Assembly: GCF_000204055.1 (NCBI RefSeq)
Contig: NW_006768770.1
Location: forward strand, 2,193,837 to 2,257,836
Direction: 5' to 3'
DNA: 64,000 bases
DNA from: Melampsora larici-populina 98AG31
Taxonomy: Eukaryota > Basidiomycota > Pucciniomycetes > Pucciniales > Melampsoraceae
The notes beneath the pieces were generated by a model. It did not search any database. It had not been told where the DNA came from and was given only the letters and a program-made list of their open reading frames with translations. A program made the position numbers and the translations under genes. This document shows, one piece after another, positions 25,934 through 36,933 of the stretch (the first letter of the stretch is position 1; each line of letters begins with the position of its first letter).

Positions 25934-27268
25934 ATGTCAGTCAATCATCACTTCACTCCCCGCGGAGGTAGTACCGATCTAGCCGCTTATTCACTTAATA
26001 GTATTCAACGTCATCAACATCATCAAGATCCTTCACTCAAACTTACTGGCCGTGGCCAAGCAACTGAATATCATCAAACCGGTCTCAATGTGATCTTAGA
26101 AAGTAATCCTCATCACTTTAAAACTATTCATGATCACGATCAATTCCATCCTCAAGATTTCAATCAATTTTTAAATACTAATACTAATCATACTGCAAGA
26201 TCAAACTTAGGTCCAATCCTACCTCCAATTTTACCTTATCATATTAAAAACCCATTATCTAATCATACTAGTAGTAGTCCTACTACATTTATTAATCCTT
26301 CTAAACATTCTAATCATAATATCATTACTAATGAAATTCAAATTGATCAGAAACATTCCAATTCCGAAAACTTGATCACTTCTTCTTATCCTAGACTTTA
26401 TTCAACCAATCATCATCATAATAATCATCCAACCCAAAATAGCAAGTTAAACTATCCAAAAGATAATATCAATCATTCTAATTTATTTTCATCAGTTTCT
26501 CAAAATCATATTCAACATGAAGTTCAAAAGAATCTTTCATGTTTTGACATCAATTCAACTGAACCATCAATCAATCAAATCCAACCAAGATATAATGAAA
26601 CTCGAGAATCATTCTCATCATCATCATCATCATCAAATCCATCAAGTTATCAAAACACATTAGAAGAAACCCAATTTTATCAAACCGATAAAGTATCAAA
26701 TCATCATCATTTAAATCATAATATAAAACAATTCAATTCGAATGAAAAATCTTCAAAACCTTTTGAAAATTTAAATCGACCTTATCATCATCCAGCAAAT
26801 CAAGTACCAGATAAGAAACATAAATGTGAATAGTAAGTTTCTTTTTCCCTCTTTCTTTTTGTTTATTGAAACTTGAAAAACAGTCTTCACTAATTAATGT
26901 TTTTTTGGGCGGCGGTTTAGTTGTTCTCAAGCTTTTGCTAGAAGACATGATCGTGATAGACATGAAAGAATGCATACGGGTGAAAAGTGAGAAATCTTCC
27001 TTTCTCATGAATAATAATAAAGAATATTCAACCGATTGATATGTATATTTTTTTTCGTATCATTCAGACCTTATATTTGTCAAGAATGTCAAAAAGGATT
27101 TATGAGAAGTGATGCATTAAAGTAAGTATCTCAATCAAATCTTTAATTTCTCTTTAAGTTGAATATAAAATTCCTTTATAAAAAATGATCTTCATTATTC
27201 TTTTTTTTTCGAAATACTTTAGTCGACATCATTTAATTGAACCTAGATGTGGAAAAAGATATGAATAA
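25934..27268 (+). CDS. Asn/His-rich C2H2 zinc-finger protein (354 aa)
   Basis: Four exons (25934-26832, 26921-26986, 27068-27121, 27223-27268) join in frame to 354 aa. The first 295 residues are low in complexity and rich in Asn, His, Ser and Gln, with no fold visible. The C-terminus has two adjacent fingers. The first is C-X2-C-X12-H-X3-H (CEYCSQAFARRHDRDRHERMH), then the linker TGEKPY, then a second finger CQECQKGFMRSDALNRH ending in Cys. The FARRHDRDRH and RSDALNRH words resemble the last fingers of fungal Crz1-type calcineurin-responsive factors, but the overall length and finger number differ, so I name only the class. Likely a nuclear DNA-binding regulator. Three short introns cut the finger region, one inside each finger. 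Confidence 0.85.
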
Positions 27269-28423
27269 ATCAAATTCACTTCCATCCACAAAACCAATGC
27301 CAGCAAACAAATCAAAAAAAAAAGCAAAAAAAAACACTTGATCTATAAACATTAGATGTTTTTCTTTTCTCTCTTGAACTACTTTAATTTTATGAATCAT
27401 ACAAATCTTAAAGAGTTGTACAACAAACTTCCAAAAAAAACACACATGATGTATCAAAACTCATATTCTACCTTTATTTCATACTTAATCAAACTTTTAC
27501 TCAACTCACACATACTTTATGAATCTGATGATAACGATGATGATACTTAACGAAATTCTTTTATCCATATAAACATATCTATCTTGTATTTTTCTATAAA
27601 ATAATTTATAATCTTCTTTAAACAAATCATAATCAAAATCAAATCTCCTTTCATTTTTAAAGTTAAAATTTTCAATTGATTTTTTAAGTAAAAGTTCTGA
27701 AGTTGATCAAACAACTGAGTAAGTTACTTAAAAATATGGAGAGAAAAAATCAGACAAAAAATGACATGGTCTTTAAAAAGGACTCACATCTTTGATGAGG
27801 AGAAGATTAAAGTGAGCATTAAAATCAGTTCACTTTAGATTAATGAATCTCATATTTTTTTCATGAAAGATTCTTACAGAAAACCACACTATGGTTTATC
27901 ATAGTCTCATAACATGAGGTCATAAGTCAATACATACACAGATGTTTCATCGGCCTACCATCAAATTTAGAAGCAAGCTATATTTCTTTTTGAAGGTTTT
28001 TTTGACTTGCACAATGTTTTCAAGTTGAATCCATTAAGTATTAACTAAGCCTCACCTTTTGAGGGGAGGGGTACGTGGCTGTAGCCGCGTTACACATTTT
28101 TCACAAGAGATGGAGTCATTTATCAATGAAATGTTTAGAAGTCGAGTACAGCTTGTTCTGAGGACCATCGAGTTGACAAAATCAAAATCATATCAACGTC
28201 TCATTCGGTATGTATGTATGATCCACAGTCACTCATCTAACACGCAACGTAGTAAAGATCTAATGTGTCTTTTACAAACAGTGCCCTTCGTGATGTTTCA
28301 TGACAATTTACGTTTGTAACTGTCAAAAGGTTTCGAAAAAAGACAGTCTATCATACAACGACCACAATTAAAGCTTTCTTCAATCAACCAACAATTTATA
28401 AAAATTTCAATGTATATCATCAA
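27269..28423. other. Convergent intergenic region
   Basis: It lies between the 3' ends of the zinc-finger gene (plus) and the dynactin gene (minus). The first 400 bp are A/T-rich, as expected for 3' UTR and polyadenylation signals. No gene or repeat was recognised. Confidence 0.6.
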
Positions 28424-30712
28424 TTATGTTCCAACATTAGCTACTGAACTTTTCTTTCTAATCGAAGTACCAACCGATGTACTAGATTGAAGTACCGGAA
28501 CAGGTGAAACTTCACCAAAACTCAATTTAGTCCAAAACGTAAATGATTTTTGATGTTCATCTTCATCTTCATCTTCTCCTCCTATAGGTGTTCCACTTTT
28601 TTTCTTACGAGCATGATGTGCATGTAACGAATCATCTAAATCTTCTTCAAATTCATCTGATCTATATGTAAAGGTTACCAACATATCCGCCTATTATTTG
28701 AGAATAGTGTTTTGATTAGTAATAGACACTTGAATATTGTATTATAAAATGAAGATACTAACTTGTAGGGTTCCAACAAAATCTTTACTGGTTTTCGTTT
28801 CCACCAGAACAGTAGTCCGATTCGCTCTTCTAGTCACCACCGGATTTGACTGTAACGTCCTACGTCGCATAGAATCAGTAATACCAAAGGTACTAAGTCG
28901 ACTCCGTTTCGTCGTCGTATTTTCATCTCCTTCTCCAACATCATAACCAGCCTCATGATCATGATTGGCTCCTTCATTTTCTTCATCAGCATCATATTCC
29001 CAAACTTCTGCAAACGCGGCAATCGTGAATTCAGGTGCTAAGATATGTACAGCAAAAGGTGCTTGAGTAGATGATCCATCTGGTGTTGGAATCGGTCGAG
29101 GTGGTGCAATCGAAAGTCTAACATTGATAGGCTCATAAAGTGGATTCACAAATGTTAACTCGAATTGATACTTTCGATCCGGTCGAATCACTTCATCTAC
29201 CACATCTCCAACCCTACTCAGTAATGGATTACTACTAGTTCCACTCCCAGGCCGTGAAGCATTCTTTCGAGCGGCACTAGCACCCGATGTTAAGCGATCA
29301 GCTACCAAGTTCTTAGGCATCAATCTTTTACGTGATAATTCGATCAAAGGTAAATAATTAGATGCCACTAATTTGATCTTGAATCGAATTGATTGAGCTT
29401 TTTGTTCAGGTTTAATTAAAATGTGTTCACATGTAGGGCATCGTTTGGTACGTTTCGAACGAAGTGGGATTCGCATGGGTTTTAAATCTTTAGCCAAATC
29501 CAACGTTTCCCAAACTTCATCCCATCTCTTATTGAGAGGCGAGAATTGATCTGCATGAATTTCGGATGAATGAGTCCCTTCTGATGAGTTCTTGGGTCCA
29601 TGTCGATAAAGATCATATCTTGCTTCATATTTTTCTTGTACAGATTCTCTTGTGTCGAGAGTTCCTCCAGTCGGAAAGACAGCTTCATAAATATAATCAC
29701 CTTCTTTAGAACCTCCTCCAAGACTGAGATGACCAGATGAAGATGAAGGTAGTACAGTACTCGTAGATCTAACTTTAAAAACCGATGAATGTAAACCAAG
29801 TTGAGTTCCATATCGAGTGACTTGAGGTACTTCTTTGGATAAAGCTAAAGAAGCAGCAAGTTGTGCAGAAGAACTAGAAGAGATTAAACCTCTTGAATGA
29901 TGATGTGAAGTTCCAGTGTTGGATTGATTTTGAGATTTAAGATAAGATTCAAAATGATCTTTTAATTGATCGAATTCAGCTAATTCAGGTGCATTAGAAT
30001 CGGCATTTTGTAATTGTTCTATAAGTCCCAAAAAAAACACACCATCAAGTAATGAAATAAAGAAAAATCAGACAATCAGTAAGTCTTCAATTCAAATCAG
30101 AATCAATCAAAAAAAAATCAAACATTAAAGAGGCGATGATGATCAAGATTTACGAGCTAAAAAAGTCGGTTTTTCGAAAAAGATGCCTACTTGTTTACTA
30201 TCCCATCTACAAAACGTACATGTTAAGAAATAAGGAGGTTCACCAATACTAGCTTGAGGTGCTTTTGGATCATTATCAAACGAACTGGGTGGTGGATCAC
30301 TTGCTACTGCTGCTAGAGTATTATGACATTGAGGACATAAGAAACAATTTCGACCACATCTAAAATCAAATGTACAATTCAATTCCATCAGTTCTTTTGG
30401 TGTTACTCGGGGAAAAAGGTGTTTTTTCGATTATATAGAAGTTAAGAAGATTGGTTACCTATTCTTTTGAGCTCTAATGTTAGCAGAAGGTACTTCAAAA
30501 AGACAATTTGGACAATAATAACAATTTAATTCACAATTCACACAATGATCACATCTGATTGCATCACATTCTTCACAAAATAGTAAAGAAGAAAGTGAAT
30601 GATAATGAGATGGATGAGGGGTCGAGATTGAAGTGTTGTTTGAATCGAAGTTAGGTGGAGTGGATGAGATTGGAGCGGTATGTGGACAAAGGTAATGAAC
30701 GGAAGTGGTCAT
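28424..30712 (-). CDS. DCTN4: Dynactin p62 subunit (DCTN4 family), 660 aa
   Basis: Four exons (30712-30459, 30359-30154, 30018-28763, 28690-28424) join in frame to 660 aa. p62 belongs to the pointed-end complex of dynactin, the cofactor that lets cytoplasmic dynein carry cargo along microtubules; in fungi it supports nuclear positioning and hyphal growth. The N-terminus has the family's cysteine-pair array (CEEC, CDHC, CYYCPNC, CGRNCFLCPQC, CTFC), a RING/LIM-like zinc region over about residues 30-145. After it comes the conserved join LAQQLQ..APELAEFDQLKDHF, which also confirms the intron 2 splice. A second CPTCEHILIKPE pair and the SIRFKIKLVASNYLPLIEL block match the p62 core. The C-terminus has an acidic insert (GGEDEDEDEH). 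The stop is TAA at 28424-28426. Confidence 0.92.
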
Positions 30713-32400
30713 CTTGAAGTCACTCGATTCTCGATCAGCTGGAATCTACACTGAAGCTTAACAAGAAAGTCAAGCATGAAGCAGTTTGAAAAACCTCCAT
30801 TAACACATAACCTTCATCGTCTCTAAACCCATTCACAAACCCATAAATATATCTCAACTCCACTTCGCCTCACACAAGGCTGCACAACACAGACTGAACT
30901 CCTTGCTAAACCCATCCGTTTCTCTTAAACTTTCAATCAGGCCTCCATTCAAAAAATAACTTGAGTTCAATCAAAAAAAACATTAACCAATAAAAATCCT
31001 TGAATAGATCAACCGTCCTATACCAATGGACAAAAGTACTTTTCACTTTCCCAACTTGATAATTTTTCCATAATTCTTTTGATATTGGGCATAGGTTTGA
31101 TAACGAATTTCCTGATGTTTGAGTTTTCGTTTCGGCATATAACCACCGAAATCCAATCATTTGTAGATTGTGGTTTTTTTCGAAATACTCTTTTGATGGT
31201 TCATCCACACATGATCTATGATGATCTCCTCCGCAATTTGCTTAACCGGTGTTGCCAAAATATTATGTAATATATCTCTTCATTTATGTGCAATCACCTC
31301 ATGGATGGCATCATCATATGGTTAGAAAGGGTTAGACCATGTGTTCTGTAAAATGTTTTTTTTGGAAAGATTGCCCTACTGCCATGATGATGAGCGTTAT
31401 TGTTAGTACATTCAATCCGATTGTTTTATCTGTCTGCGCATCAGTTGCACCCTGTTGCATCACGATACATATAGCTTCTTTAAACGCTGGCTCCACACGC
31501 CTGAGGCTGTACGGACTTGTAGTAATAAATGGGTAATTTGAGCACATGATCTCATTGTCAGTGGAAAGTAAGATACACGTTGGTGTCTGTTGAATGGCAC
31601 TGAGATCCACGCAACTTCAAAAACTTTACAAAATGATATGTAACTTTCATTTTCAGTCTACACAGTGATTCTTATCAACTGATGATTTCACAGCTAGAAA
31701 TTCAGAGCATCAAGGTCAAAATCAAAGTAATTTTCTTAAAGGCCGAATGACCGCTTCTCCGCGTGCGACGAGCAAACAAAAGAGCTTGAATGAAAATTGG
31801 AAAAACTGAGGAATAGTCAAAGTTGGTGTATTGTGAAGTGATCAAGTTGAAGAGAATGGTGATCGGCTGAAGGAATTTCCTAAATAAGAGAACTTCCTCT
31901 TCCAGCTGGTTTACAAACTATATTTAGGTGTGTGAAGTGTGTGAGTGTGATCTTGTGTGATAGATCTAAAGGTCGATTTTAACTCTTTGAGCCAAGATTA
32001 AGTGAAAAGTTTAAACCAAAGTAGGTTGAAGGATCGCCCGGTGTGACCGACATCCACCTACAGTCGATTTCAAAAAAAGTTCACCGAGGTTTGCCCGCCA
32101 AATTCAAGTGAATCGGCTTGGAATTCTTGTTGACTGTGTACGTTCCAGAATTGCGACATCTCCGGTTAAAATTGTTTATATGATTTGCTCATCAAATCTC
32201 TTGCTCAGCTAAACCAGGCTTAAAAAATAACCCGATTAGTATATAAATTCCTTCGCGCTAGTTCCAAGTTCGATGGTTTATTAAACTCATATATTCAAAA
32301 ATTTACAACCCACTTGCTCTTGCATAGCTTCTCTTGCATAGCTCACGAAGTATCATCACTGCTCGATATCGTTTTCATAATCGATCCTAATCGAGAAACA
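30713..32400. other. Divergent intergenic region (dynactin / transporter)
   Basis: This 1.7-kb region lies between the ATG codons of the dynactin gene (minus) and the peptide transporter (plus). It must include both promoters. Short frames on both strands have no recognisable domain. A TATA-like box lies 160 bp before the transporter ATG. Confidence 0.6.
32240..32247 (+). promoter_or_regulatory. TATA-like box of the peptide transporter
   Basis: TATATAAA is 154-161 bp upstream of the chosen ATG at 32401, leaving a 5' leader of about 100-130 nt. No other TATA-like word of this quality is close to the start. Confidence 0.45.
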
Positions 32401-35400
32401 ATGTCGCGTTTCTCACCCACTGAAGGGGAAGATCCATCAAAGTTGAATGAGATCGACAGATATCAAGAAGCTCCTTCTCCAACTGATGATGAGCTCAACA
32501 ACCTAAGACGAGTACCTGGCTCGGTGAATCTACCGGCTTATTTGATCGCTTTTGTTGAAATGGTCGAACGATTTAGTTATTATGGAACAACTGTGGTGTT
32601 TACAAACTATATGTTGAGTTTTGCGAATTCCATCTCATCTATCAACACGCCGTAACACAAACCGCTTCAAAACGTTCGTTCATAAGCCGCGTTCACTCAC
32701 TCAACCCTTTTCTACGAATTGCACTCTTGGTCACAGTCAGCGGCCTCTTCCGCCAGGATCAGTCACTGGTGCTGGCGGAGTTCAATCTGGCGCATTAAAC
32801 CTGGGTCAGAAAGCCTCTACTGGAATTACCACGTTGGTTGACTCTTGATCCCTCTTTAAAGTCTCTCTTCATAATTACTCATCATAATTTCTTTCTCTTT
32901 TCAGTTTCAATACTTTCTGGGTATATCTTTGTCCACTCTTTGGAGCATGGGTTGCCGATGCACATCTTGGACGTTATAATACTATTTTGATTTCTGTGTT
33001 TATTGCTCTCGTTGGACACACACTTCTCATTGTTTCAGCCTTACCTACCGTCATTACGAAACCTACAAACTCATTAGCAGTTTTCATAATTGCTATCCTT
33101 GTTTGTCATTTCCTTTATACCTCTCAAAAACATTTGATTATCTGCCTGAGTAAATTCACTCACTATTATGTTTTTATCATACAGATCATGGGTATTGGCA
33201 CCGGTGGATTCAAGCCTAATATCAGCCCTCTTGTGGCAGAACAAACCGAGGTTAATGGTCAATCCACTCGGACCATTCGAACTCTCAAGTCTGGAGAAAG
33301 GGTCATCATCGATCCAGCACTAACAGTAGAGAGGATTTATTTGTGCGTACCTGTTTTTTTTTCTTTATCAAAAACTTGGTGTGCTTTTCTTTAACTCAGA
33401 TTTTGCTTGATGGATTTTTTTTCATATTCTTATCTTGGGTTTCAAATAGATATTTTTATCTTATGATCGTAAGTTTTATTCAATCCCAATTCTTATACAT
33501 AAGGATCAAAATCATAATAGTCTTTTAACTTGATCATTTTCCTCCTGTCAGAACATTGGTGCATTAGTAGGCCAAATAGGAATGGTATATGCAGAAAAAT
33601 ACGTGGGATATTGGTTAGGTGAGTGTTTTGTATAAAAGCCAGATTTACTAAACATTTGACCTCTTCTTGTTCCGCCTATGCTTCATCAAAAACTTTGCAG
33701 CCTATATGCTTCCAACAGCTCTTTTTTTGCTATGCCCAATCGTCTTGATTTTCGGTAAAAGACTTTATGTACTCAGACCACCCACCGGATCAGTTTTCGC
33801 TCGATCACTACAACTTTGGAGATTTGCAATCTTAAAACGATGGCGAGCACGGAAAACGAAATCCAAAGAGACTGCTTCTCTTGATTTCTGGAATGCTGTT
33901 AAACCAAGCACATTAGAAAGATCTGGTGAATCAAAACCGAAATGGATGAATTTTGATGATCAATGGGTAGAAGAAGTTAGAAGAGGCTTTAAAGCTTGCC
34001 GAGTCTTTTTATGGTTCCCTTTGTTTAGTCTTTTGATTCTTATCAAATTCTTGGATCTTTTGGCTCCGAAAACTGACCGATGAATCCACCCTTCTTTCTT
34101 TCATCAGGTATTGGCTTACATACAATCAAATGGTGCGTCTATCTTTTCAATGATAAAATGAAGTATCTAGACATGCTTACTGAGATCTTACATATTTTAG
34201 AGTAACAATCTTACCTCCCAAGCCGGAGTGATGAACACACATGGCCTGCCCAACGATATTCTTTCGAATCTAGACCCACTGGCTTTGATTATACTGATCC
34301 CAGTGGTAAGTATTTCTACTCACTTTTCAGGAAGCCGAGATTGATGTATGCTTGTTGTTTGGGATGTTTTTGTGGTATGCAGTGTGACATGGTCATTTAC
34401 CCAGCCTTGAGGCGAGCTGGAATCAATTTTGTAAGTCGTCTAACACACTCCACTAATCCTTCATACTCATATTTAGATTCATCCTCATCAATCTTGGGCT
34501 GTATTGTGATCAGTCACCCATCAAGAAAATCACAGCCGGTTTCTTCACCGGATCATTGGCAATGGTTTACGCTGCTGTTACTCAACATTACATTTATAAA
34601 AGGAGTAAGTGTGGTAGCTTTGCCAGCGGAAATGAATGTGATCCTGTAGATATCTCGGTTTGGGTTCAAACCCCAGCTTATCTGCTTATTGCGATCTCTG
34701 AAATCTTGGCCTCTGTAACTGGTTTGGAGTAAGTCCTTATCCTTTTCATAAATTTCAGTTGACAAATCCAACGGAAATGTCATCGTGCCTAATTTGACAC
34801 TTCCCATTGTTGTGGCACTCTTTGTGTTTAGGTACGCTTTTACTTTGGCACCTAAAAATATGCGTAGTTTAGTCACGAGTCTTTTCTTGTTTCAGTGAGT
34901 TTTTCTATATGATAAATAAGATGCTGGCTCTATTTATGTAGCACCTGGTCGCTTTTTGTTAGATCGGCTATTGCAAGTGCGATTGGAGAGGCTTTCAACG
35001 GATTGTCCGCCGATCCACTCTTAGTGTTAGCTTCTTATTTTAATCTAGATCAAATGAACACATAAAAATCAAATTTACTAATCAAAACTCTTTGATTCTT
35101 GTTCTCATTGTAGTTGGAATTATGGCACGTGAGTTGCAATTTGACTCATTATACAAGATATGATGTTTATTCAACATGACTGATTTGATGGATTGTTTGT
35201 CTGATATTGAAAATAGTATGGCAGTAATTGCGTTTCTAGCGGGGATTGGATTCTTATTTTCACATCGAACACTTGATCATGATCATGAAGAGATGATAAG
35301 GTTACAAGAAGGCAAATGTGAGACCTCAGTTAAGCGTGAAGCAGGATATGAAGAATCTATGAAAAGAAGAGATGTAAGTAAAGGTGATGAAGTACCTGAA

Positions 35401-35460
35401 GAAGTTTCGACTTTGATGGATAATGTTAGTCCACCACCTAGTCCTCAGAAAAGCATATAG
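32401..35460 (+). CDS. PTR2: PTR2-type proton/oligopeptide transporter (622 aa, 15 exons)
   Basis: Fifteen exons join in frame: 32401-32612, 32737-32832, 32905-33100, 33185-33342, 33450-33468, 33552-33618, 33701-34022, 34108-34132, 34201-34305, 34383-34430, 34514-34728, 34832-34894, 34942-35025, 35114-35128 and 35217-35460. The product belongs to the POT/PTR family of 12-helix plasma-membrane carriers that import di- and tripeptides with protons. Signatures include VEMVERFSYYG in helix 1, RPLPPGSVTGAGG, FWVYLCPLFGAWVADAHLGRY, the PTR2 motif GIGTGGFKPNISPL, FYLMINIGALVGQIG, WLTYNQM, SNNLTSQAGVMNTHGLPND and GEAFNGLSADPLLVWNYG. The N-terminus and last 70 residues are hydrophilic. Exons of 15, 19 and 25 bp are unusually small but each is required by frame and alignment. 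The ATG at 32401 has a good context (AACAATG); an ATG at 32314 in the same frame is less likely. Confidence 0.93.
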
Positions 35461-35787
35461 GATGAAAGTGATCGATAGTGATGATTGGGTAAATGAATTA
35501 TGTTTGGGGAAATTGAGATCTTGTTATGTGTTAGAGGATATTTTGTATATGATTCCCATCTTGCTTGCTTATAATTTTAGATTGGTTTGATGAAATTAGT
35601 AAATACTGTAGCATTGGACTAGCTTCATTCAATTGAGTTTCATTTACACCCTCTGCTTTGATTGTGTTTTATTATCACTTGTTTATCTATGAACTGCAAA
35701 ACTAATTCAAGTCAGGTTTTAAGATCTTTGTAATTCTGAATGTGAACATTGAATTATATAAATTGGATCTGTGTTACAAAGTCTTAT

Positions 35788-35931
35788 GGCGCGTTCACTC
35801 AAGGAAATTCTGACCAGAAATCACATTCTGTAAAATCTTTAATGCAGAAATGAAACATTCTCCACCAGATAGACACTTTGAATTTTGCAGAATGAGATTT
35901 CTCACCAGAAATCTCTCAAGTGAATGTGCCC
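35788..35931. mobile_element. Small MITE, 144 bp
   Basis: The left end GGCGCGTTCACTCAAGGAAA is complementary, with mismatches, to the right end, whose inverse is GGGCACATTCACTTGAGAGA. Pairing continues inward through CCAGAAATC..ATTCTG. A 3-bp TTA/TTG flank is possible but imperfect, so I cannot give a superfamily. Confidence 0.65.
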
Positions 35932-36002
35932 TTGATGTCTTTCCAACAAAGTAGGGTTTGCACTATCAATTTCAAGCTGCTTTTTTCACAAAGATTGTAG
36001 TA

Positions 36003-36265
36003 CAGCCCTTTGCAGAATTGATGACTTTGGAAAAAGAGAAAACGCTTGAGTTTTCAAAAAAACCTGCGAGTTTTTTTCAAAAACTCATCGAGTTTTTCAA
36101 AAACTGAGCGAGCTCTTTCTCTTTTAGACTTACTGAGCCAGGTTTCCAAAAAAAAACTCACTGACTTTTTGAAAAACTCAGCAGCTTTTTGACAAAACTC
36201 AAGGTTTTTTATTTGAAAACTCGAGGTCTTTTTTTCTTCAAAGTCATCAATTATGCAAAGGGCTG
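36003..36265. mobile_element. Tc1/mariner-like MITE, 263 bp
   Basis: Terminal inverted repeats of about 27 bp (CAGCCCTTTGCA, then AATTGATGACTTTG) are near-identical at both ends and flanked by TA at 36001-36002 and 36266-36267, the duplication of Tc1/mariner/pogo elements. The interior is made of many copies of a GAGTTTTT/AAAACTC motif in both orientations. Confidence 0.82.
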
Positions 36266-36933
36266 TACATCAAGGGTAAGATATAATTCAAATGTGACAT
36301 TGCATCTGATGAGCAATCAAACAATAGAATGAAGACACATAGCTGACTTACTCTTCACTTTATAGTATCAGAAGGTACAGCCTGCAGGCAAAGCCTTTGA
36401 AATATCAGAGTCAGACGGACACTTGCCAATTATGCTTTATGAATCCAATGTACTTCATTTTGAGCACCAAAGGACAGTTTCAGGATGTTCAGTGGCCAGC
36501 CTATGGAGTTGTTCCTTGCATTGCTTTGGCAAAACTCTGGTTGTGGTTTTTGTATTTGTTTTGCTTTTTTCAGCAATCCATGAAAACTTCAAATCTGAAA
36601 GTCAACTTCAAAAGATTTTTTCTCAGAAAATGTCAAAGGACAAGAGGAGGGCAGAAAGCGCATAATTATGTACTCGCCCGATGCCTCTCGGGTAGAGCTT
36701 TCCGATCAAGGCTGAAGGCGCTCCGGCATATGTGCCAGGACCGCCCCAGGCTATTCGCGGGTCATACATACATATTCAGACTTTCATTGCAGGATTGCCG
36801 AAGAGGCCGAGAATGGGAAGAATTGGAAATGGGCGTTGCAGCCGTTGAAGATCAAGTTAAGTCAGTCTCAAGCTTTGAATGATCGACCAAGGAGATCTAC
36901 GGAAGTGTTTCAGAATTCCTATCAACTTGAAAC

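Larger units (their letters stand above)
35461..36933. other. Intergenic region with two small MITEs
   Basis: After the transporter stop there are two MITEs (35788-35931, 36003-36265). A GC-richer segment at about 36660-36930, just before the next ATG, has open frames and may be the 5' UTR or an extra upstream exon of the Ser-rich gene; I could not prove either. Confidence 0.55.

Noticed and set aside
35785..35934. PIF/Harbinger assignment for the 144-bp MITE
   Set aside because: The flanking triplets TTA and TTG do not match exactly, so the superfamily is left open.
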